Assembly: GCA_002633025.1 (NCBI GenBank)
Contig: NMRB01001206.1
Coordinates: forward strand, 43,178 to 107,177
Source: Notospermus geniculatus
Lineage: Eukaryota; Nemertea; Pilidiophora; Heteronemertea; Lineidae
Length of the DNA: 64,000 nt
Reading direction: 5' to 3'
Both the position numbers and the translations under genes were made by a program. The notes below the pieces were generated by a model that had not been told where the DNA came from, did no database searches, and was given only the letters and a program-made list of their open reading frames with translations. Below are positions 19,801-28,800 of the stretch, in pieces. Within the stretch, counting starts at the first letter, position 1. Every line of letters begins with the position of its first letter.

Positions 19801-22800
19801 CGGCACATTGACATGTGCATCCAAACTTCGGAAGGACTCGGTAGATCTGTCGGAAACTCCCGAAGACAATCTGGCGATGCAGCCAACACCGGCACATCGA
19901 CATGTGCATCCAAACTTCGGAAGAACTCGGTAGATCTGTCGGAAACTCCCGAAGACAATCTGGCGATGCAGCCAACACCGGCACATCGACATGTGCATCC
20001 AAACTTCGGAAGAACTCGGTAGATCTGTCGGAAACTCCCGAAGACAATCTGGCGATGCAGCCAACACCGGCACATCGACATGTNAAATATAAAATATAAA
20101 ATGCCCTACTCACCAACATTTCAGAAGTTGGAGTCATGTAAAACAATTTATTAATTTTAAGTGGCCTTATCACAAGGTGTTTGTTCTAGACTTTGCAGTT
20201 TGTCTTGAGTTCTTTCAAATCAGCATGCTTGTTCAGACTAGGAATTTCCAACAGGATGTCGGTGGTTTATCTGTGCCACATAGCATTGTAAAATCCAAGC
20301 CCAAACCTGCTGTTTGTTTACTGTTATGTCACCTGTAGTAGTTTTCTTGATAAAGTAGAAATGATATTATTAGGCATTCAGGTCCTGGGGCCGTATGCAT
20401 AAAACTTAAAGCCCCACAGTATTGAATTTTACGATATTTTCAAAACGTTAGGAGAGTGCACATAGAGGTCCCATAGCCTCGGGAAGGTCCCCAAAATGGT
20501 TGCCTGATACGCACTTCACAGAATCAAGGCCTAGTTTTCAGCACGCATTGGAAAAACTGCAGGGAGAGCTCTAATGTATTCTGACAGAGCGTAGTACATT
20601 TTACACAACGCTGACGTCGTGCGAGAATCGCGGCGATGATTTGCGTTTTTCACATTCAATACAGTGGGGCTTTAAGTGTAAAATTTCCCTTAAACTATTG
20701 TTCCAAACAAAAGATAAGGAAAATCTTACACTTAAGATGTTTTATGCATACGGCCCCTGGACTCCAGCCTGTTTAAAACATACCAAATTGGACTCTCCAA
20801 CTTGTGACTGTAGCAATTGTAATCTGTAGAGATTGAGTGGTGTGAATTATATGTTGGAAAAGGAACATTTGATTACAAGTTTTATTTGACTTGATTCCCC
20901 CACATAAAACAATGGTGAACGCGAAGTAACGCCGATAAACCATTGTGCGGTCAGTAATCTGGGGCTACGTTCTGGGGTCGGATTTGAAGGGACTTTTTAT
21001 GTGATGCAGGCCTTTCCGTTTGACGGGCGCGAAAATGCATGCGACTCGCAAACAATAGAATTTCTATTGTTTGCGAGGCGCATGCATTTTCGCGCCCGTC
21101 AAACGGAAAGGCCTGGTGATGTTTGGAGGGGTATACTGAACCATATACATGTAAAGCAATTTGTTCTTGGTCAAATAATACCGGTTCTATAACATCAATG
21201 CACCATGCCGAAGTGCCGCCCCAGTTCATTACTATGTCAGAGCCCGGTTTCCTGCCTGCATTGATTGACCAATGGTGCACAGGAGAAGGCCTGGTCAGTT
21301 TCTTGGGAATAAGACATGAGGTGGTGAGTCACTTGGCGTATGTTGTCAGTCAAATGCCGCACTATACAACTTGTATCAATAAAGAATGCAGTCACGCACG
21401 CAAAATCCAAAGCTTTTGTCAACCACTGACAACAGAGCCGTGGAATTCTTGAATGCATGGTGAAATGGATCTCTATTCCATGAAACCACAATCCGTAAAT
21501 AGCACCTGCTAGTACTGACGGCCTATTCACATCCCCGTCACGAATGTCAGTCTTGACCAACATGTGACCAGTACTTAGTAAAATGGGCGTTGCTAATCTT
21601 GAATTATGGATTGATGTTATAGAACCGACTCTACGATATTTTTCCTGGGCTATAAAGGACTTGTGAATTCAATACAGTGTGGCTTTAAATGTCCCACAAT
21701 AGAATTCCAGAAATATCACAGTGTGTTTGTCTTTTTCTGACTTGAACAAGCTGGTCATGGGTTACATAATCTAGCTGCCTGTTTATGGCCAGTGGAACAA
21801 TCACAATGTATATTTGTCTTTTTATTGACTTGGACAAACTGGGATGGGTTACATAATCTAGCTGCCTGTTTATGGCCAGTCGTTCAACAAACTATTGTTA
21901 CCTTTTATTTGTGGGTTTTGGGTGAGGTGATTTGGGTATAAAAACCATTGCATGCACAGCTGGGTGCCATTCCAGACATGCTCTTCTTGAGTGAGGAACT
22001 GATTTCTGGTTTTAGCTCTGTTTTGGTCTGAATTTTGGTAAATTTTGCTTGGAGTGGGTCAGAGAGCCCACCATGGGTAAGTTGGAGAGTTCAGTTACCG
22101 TAGCACCCCTCTGTAGTCATGCAGTAAGACCACCCCAATTTAGTCCCTAGTAGGCTATATAGCCCTGTTTGGCCGCGCCTTTCTGCATTTTCATGTGAGC
22201 TTCCTGACTGATTTTGACTTCGTGTAATTCCATCAGTTGGCCATGGTGGTGTAGTGGTTCGGGCCTCCGACTAGCGGTCAGAGGGTCCCAGGTTCGAATC
22301 CCACTGGGCGTGAGACTTTGGGCAAGTCTCTTTGCCTCACTGGCCTCTCTCCACCCAGGTGTATACCGGTAAATGGGTACCGGTCGGAAATGCTCAGATT
22401 GTAGCGCTGAATGAGCAGCTCATCTGAGTTCTACTGAAAGGTTTCAGGATAGACTGGGGTTAAAGTGTAAAGTCGGATGACACCTCTACCGTTGTTGATA
22501 TCAGACTATAAACCCAAACTTTAACTTTTTTTCGCCGGACTTGTTATGTGAGTAGTTGGGATTTCCAGGAACGAATTTAGATTAGAATCCCCGATCAGTG
22601 CCCAAGAAAAGTCGCCGATTGACGGAATAAGCCGCATCAAACAATAGGATTTCCATTGTGTCACTTCCGATTAGGGATTCTAAAGTTGAGCCGATTTCCA
22701 CAATGTTCAGTCCCAACTATTGGCCATTTCCATTGATTTTTATGCCCCCGACTTCCGAAAAAGTCGGGGGCATTATGTCATGGCATGTGCGTCGGCGTCC

Positions 22801-25800
22801 GTGTCGTCGTCGGTGTCCGTCAACATTTGGTTTCCGTCAATTAGCTTGAGAACACTTTGACCGATCAACCTGAAATTTTTTGTGAGGGTTGATCTCTATG
22901 AGGGGACGGTTCCTTTCGATGACCAGCTCCGCCGCCCATCCAAGATGGCGGCTATGGTGGCCAGTGTGAAATCGGTTTCCATCAATTACATTGTAAGGGT
23001 TATGAAATCTCGAATTTTTGACGCAAAAAATCTGACTAACTGCACAAAAAATTGAGAAAATAAGGCTTGGGGCACCTTTTTATGACGGTTCCCGAGGGCC
23101 TCCAAGCCTTATTTTCTGCGTTTTCCTTATTTTCCGCGTCAAAATATTAAATTTCGAGTCACTTTACATAACCCTGAACTTGAGAATGCTTTGCGCAATC
23201 AATTTTTTGTGAGGGTTGGTCTGTATCAGGGGATGGTTCCTTTTGACGACCAGCTCCGCTGCCCATCCAAGATGGCGGCTATGCTAGCCATCTTGAAATC
23301 GGTGGTTCCACTGTGTGGTTGTGCATTTTTTTGGCCACCCTGTATCAATATGATCTTGTTTTCCAGGTGTACCAAGGCAGCGAGGGTATGACCATATCTC
23401 TCCTTCTTATCGTCCATTTGTTGGGGAAATCATTTGAAGAGGCCGCAGCCCAACCAGCAGGTACACATGGCTGGATCATCACCAGAAAACTGGCTGACTT
23501 TCGCAAGTTGAATGCCTGCCTTTCCCAAGTATGTATTCATTTATTCAAGGTTTTTACTTTAACCCGTTAACTGTGTATTTTTAGCTCACTGGGGTGAGCT
23601 ACATGTATTACAATGGTGCAGCGTCCATCATCGTCATCGTCCGTTAACAGGGCACGTTTCGTAACCGCTGGAGCTATTGATCTGAAACTTGGTACATATA
23701 TACCCCTAGGTCAGATGACCCATGACAACAAGTTTCGGTCCGATTGGACTCTCAGCTTGGCCACTAGGTGGCAGAAACCAAAAACATAAAAAGTGCAGTA
23801 ACTCCTGAACTAATGACTAGATCATCCCTAAATTTTTATCATAGGTATAGCTAATAAGGATACATAACATATGTAACAGGTTTTTGATTTGACGTACTTT
23901 TCAAGGTCAGAGGTCAAAGTTCGACAAAAGTAACGAACCTACCAAAGTTTGTCATTCACCGAGCGACTAGATATCTTGTATAAACATGCATTGGAGGGGT
24001 ACCTTAAAAAATACCAAAAAATACCAAGTTTCGGCCCGATTGGACATCCAGGGCCAATAATGCTTTGGCTTTGGTCCTGGTGGAAAGATACAATATACAA
24101 AACCCACTATGCTTTTGGGGCTCTCCATGAAATATAATTATTTCACCCCCTTACGATTTCAGATTAACCCCGAATTATCCAAGAGGGATTTACCTTCCAT
24201 CAGCAAGTTCAGGATTAAAGCCGTTGACAAGGCGTTTGTAGCGAAGGCTAAAGATACACTACAGGATTATATCAATGTAAGCATTTGTTTAAGCCAGTGT
24301 TTTGGTCCCTACGACCCTGGCGAAAGAGGCCATCGCAACCCAATAGAGGTTCTTCACTGACGTCACACGGCCGCCATACTGGCCGTCAAAATGAAGCCTG
24401 GAGGCTGCCATCTTGTTCTCGGTTCAAAAGTTTAGCGGCCCGTACAGACCACTGGGAGCATACAACTCAACAAATCACTTCACCTCTCACAGTTTCTGAG
24501 CGTAAGTAGTTTGTCTGGTGTGAAAACCGTGTTGAAAACAAAGCGAATCGTCCATACGGCTTGCTGTCGGTGGCTGTAGAAGAGGGCCGATGACCGCCGA
24601 CAACGTTATAACTGCGTGCTGAATGCTGTGTTGATGCTGTGACGTTGCGTCACTTGACGGCCAAAACGGTGGACATTTTGAGCTGTGACGTCACGTGAAG
24701 AACCTCAATAGGAGCTGTCAGTGAGTTGACCAATAGGTGTCACTACAGCCCAATTTATTCTTGATCGAGCACCAATCACATCGATTTTCCTGTGTATTGG
24801 GCCGCTAGAACTTAGCTGCCATCTTTTGGCAATTGGCGCGGCTGACTGCTCCTATTGGAAAATGAATTGAAATGAATACCGCCGTCAAAGGATTACTGGC
24901 CCTAATTGCATGTACATGTACCCTTGAAATACAAACTCGCGCTTAGCGAGTCTTAGAATTGGCATGATTGGCACCAAACTAGCCAGCCAATCAGTGATCT
25001 GTTCTCAGGACCGGTTTGGGCCGTAGCGTCCAGCCAATGGCTGAACTCTCAACAGAGTTTGTGCCGTGGCTCATTGTGACGTCACTTTTGACCGGCGCTC
25101 CATCATGCTGACGTCGACGACAGTGCACCATGTTTAGATCATGTCATGGTTGAAGTCACACACTCCACTCGCGCCGATGACAGTGTGCCACATGGGTCAA
25201 CGATGTCATTTGACGTCAATTTGACCGTCAAGATGGCTGTGGTGACGTCATCTGCACAAGTTTAAGGGTTGAGGCTGAGCATGTTTGAAATGTGATTGAG
25301 ATAACTTTATAATATGCCTTCTACATTTGTTCCTTCAGACGGTGCTTAAGGACGAGCGTCTTGCCCAGAATGAGGCTGTCTATGAATTTCTCAGTCCGAG
25401 TCCACAACATCTGAAACAGGCTGTTCCCGTTGAAAACAAACGTGTGTTCTCACTTCCAAGTGTTCTAAAGAGGTAAGTATTTTTTTCATGAGATGGAAAG
25501 ATTTATTCTTGATGCCCCCCTCAGGAGGAGTGATCGGCCCTTTGTTCTGCCTGGGGTGCCATCCGCAAACAGAGATATTGCTCGTGGATATTGATGTCCT
25601 GGGGCCATATTTATGAAGCCTTCGCAACTTTGCGTTCACGCAAATCTATTGTTTGGCTGCACGTGCCCTATTGTTCACTGGCTGCCTTATAATAGATTTG
25701 CATGAACACAAAGTTGCGAAGGCTTCATAAATATGGCCCCTGGGGCTTTTATTCACAAAGCTTTCTCAGCAGTTGAGAGTTTGTAATATTCCAGGTGCTA

Positions 25801-28800
25801 TAGACAAATCCAAAATTCCCAGATCTGCGCACTTCCACCGAAATCGTAAACAGATCCTCGACCTGAAACCAGCTGACGTGACGCAATCCATGATTCAGCA
25901 ATGGTCGACTCTGATGCGACGTCGTTGAAGTCACTGTCGTGGGGTTCTCTGCGTCACGTCATTCCGTTTCAGACAGAGGTTCTGTTTACAATTTCGGCGG
26001 AAGTGCGCGGCTCGTTTTCGTCAATCTGGGATTTGTCTATTGTGTGTCAACCATTGAACAATGGTTTCGGAGGACGCTACGAATGCGCAACTCTAAGTAT
26101 GCTTTGTGAATAAGGTCCCTGGTGTCCTTGTGGTTGGTTATCACGTCCGCTCAACAAGTGGCAGGTCCCGGGTTTGAATCCAGTCCGGGCCATCTCTCTT
26201 CAGTCCGTTGCATGAGACAGTACATTTAAGCCGTGGTACCTTGTGCCTTTAATGCCCCTCTGTATTCAATTTGAAAAACACGAACCATCGCCACGATTCT
26301 TGACGTCAGTTAAGTGCAAAATGTACTACGCTCTATCTGAATACATTAGAGCTCTCCCTGCGCAGTTTTTTCGATGCGTGCTGAAAACTAGGCCTTGATT
26401 CTCTGAAGTACGTATCAGGCAAGCATTTTGGAGACCTTCACGATGATATGAGACCTCTACCTGCACTTTCCGAACATTTTGAAAATACCGTAACATTCAA
26501 AACAGCGGGGCTTGTAAAGGCCAAGTAAAGGACCCCATCCAAGTGAGGAACATGAGTAGCTTGAGATGGCCTTTTCCATACTTACCAGGGCCAATAATAA
26601 GCCTTCAGCCGGGGGAAACCTAATTCAATACCTGTGCAATCTAAGGTAAACATGTAGAATATTAGTTCAAATTATTGGAATATGAAGAAAATACTCAAAT
26701 TTGTTTTTTTCCAGTCAAACAGCTGATTCTGAAGATGAGCTGCTTTTTCTTGATGATGAGAGGTGAGTCAGTTCTGTACTCTGTTGGCAGATGGTAAAAC
26801 TTATACACGCTCCATCTTTGCTGGAACGGTCCAGTTTTGGTCTATAGACCATTCATGCATTCTGTTTCCTAGAAGGTGGATTTGAACTACTGGACAGAAT
26901 CGGGACACAATTCATGCAGATTTTGGCTGAGAAATGGCTGCAAGATAGCAAAAAGAGGTGTTATGCCCTCCCGGGACAAAAAACTATAGATCGTTGCAGT
27001 TGATTGGGACCAACGTTTACGAGAATTTACCATGCATGCCGTTTTCAACTTATCACTGTCGCCAGATCCCTGCTCACTCCCACCAAATAAACATACCAGT
27101 GGATAGCTTAGAACCTTGGGATCATGATGGTAATAAAAATTTGGGAATCTATAGCCGCGTTCACACCTAAAACGCTTTCGTAGCGTTTTCCGTAGATCGT
27201 TCCAGGGAAAACGCTCCGTCTCCCAACGGTAAAAATGTGCGCATTCACACTAGTTTATATCGTTCTATCCCGAACGATAAGCATTCAGACACCAAACGTT
27301 TTTACGAAGTCATCTACAGGAGCGAGTTGAAACTGGAAAGATCGCGTCAAGGTCATCCCCCTCCAGCTGTCCCTCAATGTCCTCATCCCTCCATATTTCC
27401 ACAAGTGCCAACTGTTCATTTGGACTTCAGGCGAGTCCTCAATTAGGCCCCTAACGTTCACAAGTTCATGGCCATTGTGAAAAAAAATGACAAGCAAAAA
27501 CAATGAAATATTACGAAAATTGATGAGAAATCATGAACCAGTAAACATGATTGTGGACATGGATGAAACAGGAAGAAAGTAGCGATGAGGGAGGGTAACG
27601 CGGGGTTCGTATTTCCAACAACGAATCGGACCGAATCAGAGCNGACTTTAATTTTGGCCTGTACTGTAGTTCAGTTGTTTCTGATAACTTTCAGTTCAAA
27701 GGATGACAGTGACAAGGACTCGATAGCCCAACCCCTCTATGGACTTATTAGTGAGGTGTTTGAATTGAAGGGAATCTTCAAGTGGCTGAGGAGGTCTTTC
27801 ATCTCGTTTGTTCAGGTGACATTCGGGAGGACCATTAACAGGTAAGGAAAAGGGTTATACCCTTTTGATGAGAAGGTATATTTGCATTTTTTCATCAGGG
27901 CCGATGCCATGCTTTATTGGCCCTGGTAAGTATGGAAGAGGCCATCTCAAGCTACTCATGTTCCTCACTTGGAATCTTTTACTTGCCCTTGCCAAGGTTC
28001 AAGGTACTAAAGTACGTTTAAATCATCTGGACCCTGATGGGAGGACCCTTTGGTTGTCAGGCAGACCTTGGTATTGTTGGTGAAGTCTGGCTATTGAAAT
28101 GCGTTTTATTGACAGGACACTTCCAGCCTATGCCTGTGTTCAATTTCGAATCAAGGCCTAGTTGCATGTTCTATTTTGAACCAAGGTTCAGCTGGTTAGG
28201 GTTCGTACGCTCCCTTAAAAACCAGGAATATCCTTGAAAAAAAAAGTTGGTCTTGAAAACCCTAAAATGTCCTTAGATTTCAAAGGTCACCCTTAAAAAC
28301 TGCAGAAAAGTCCTTAAATTTTGAATAAAGCTTTTGAAAAGTTTGTTTGTTGCCGTTCTTCCCTAAACTGAAGAAGTTACTTGTGTTTCTTTCAAGATTC
28401 TACCCCGCCCAGGTCGCTATCAACCCCCCCCCCCGCCCCGCGGCAATCACCATGCTGTCCTTGGTTTCCCGCCGAGGAATCTCAAGCCTCCATGCGCCAT
28501 CTTACGTTCAGAAATGAAGTGATGAGTATAAGTCTGCGCATGTGCGTGGTGTGTTGATATGTCATGGCGGCAAATTTTAGCGAATTTGCTTACCAAAAGC
28601 GATCGAATTCGCTACGTTTTACCCTGAAAAACCCTTAAAAAGGGGGTCTTAATTACCCTGAAATGTCCTTGAAAATAATCTCAGGGGAAGTGTACGAACC
28701 CTGTAGAAAACTGTGTGCGTTGGACCCTACATGTAAATTCATTGTTGTCCAGTTGCTAGGGGTTTGACTGACATGTGCCCATCGGGGTCTAGATGATAAA

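Noticed and set aside
19606-20173. Long minus-strand frames of 110-187 codons across the 89-bp array
   Set aside because: They follow exactly from a tandem unit without minus-strand stops, appear in all frames, and span an undetermined base. There is no start context, domain or splice support.
22237-22310. Functional tRNA genes at the SINE heads (15919, 17262, 22237, 26117, 29596)
   Set aside because: Each continues into a shared SINE body, and the tRNA stems are imperfect.
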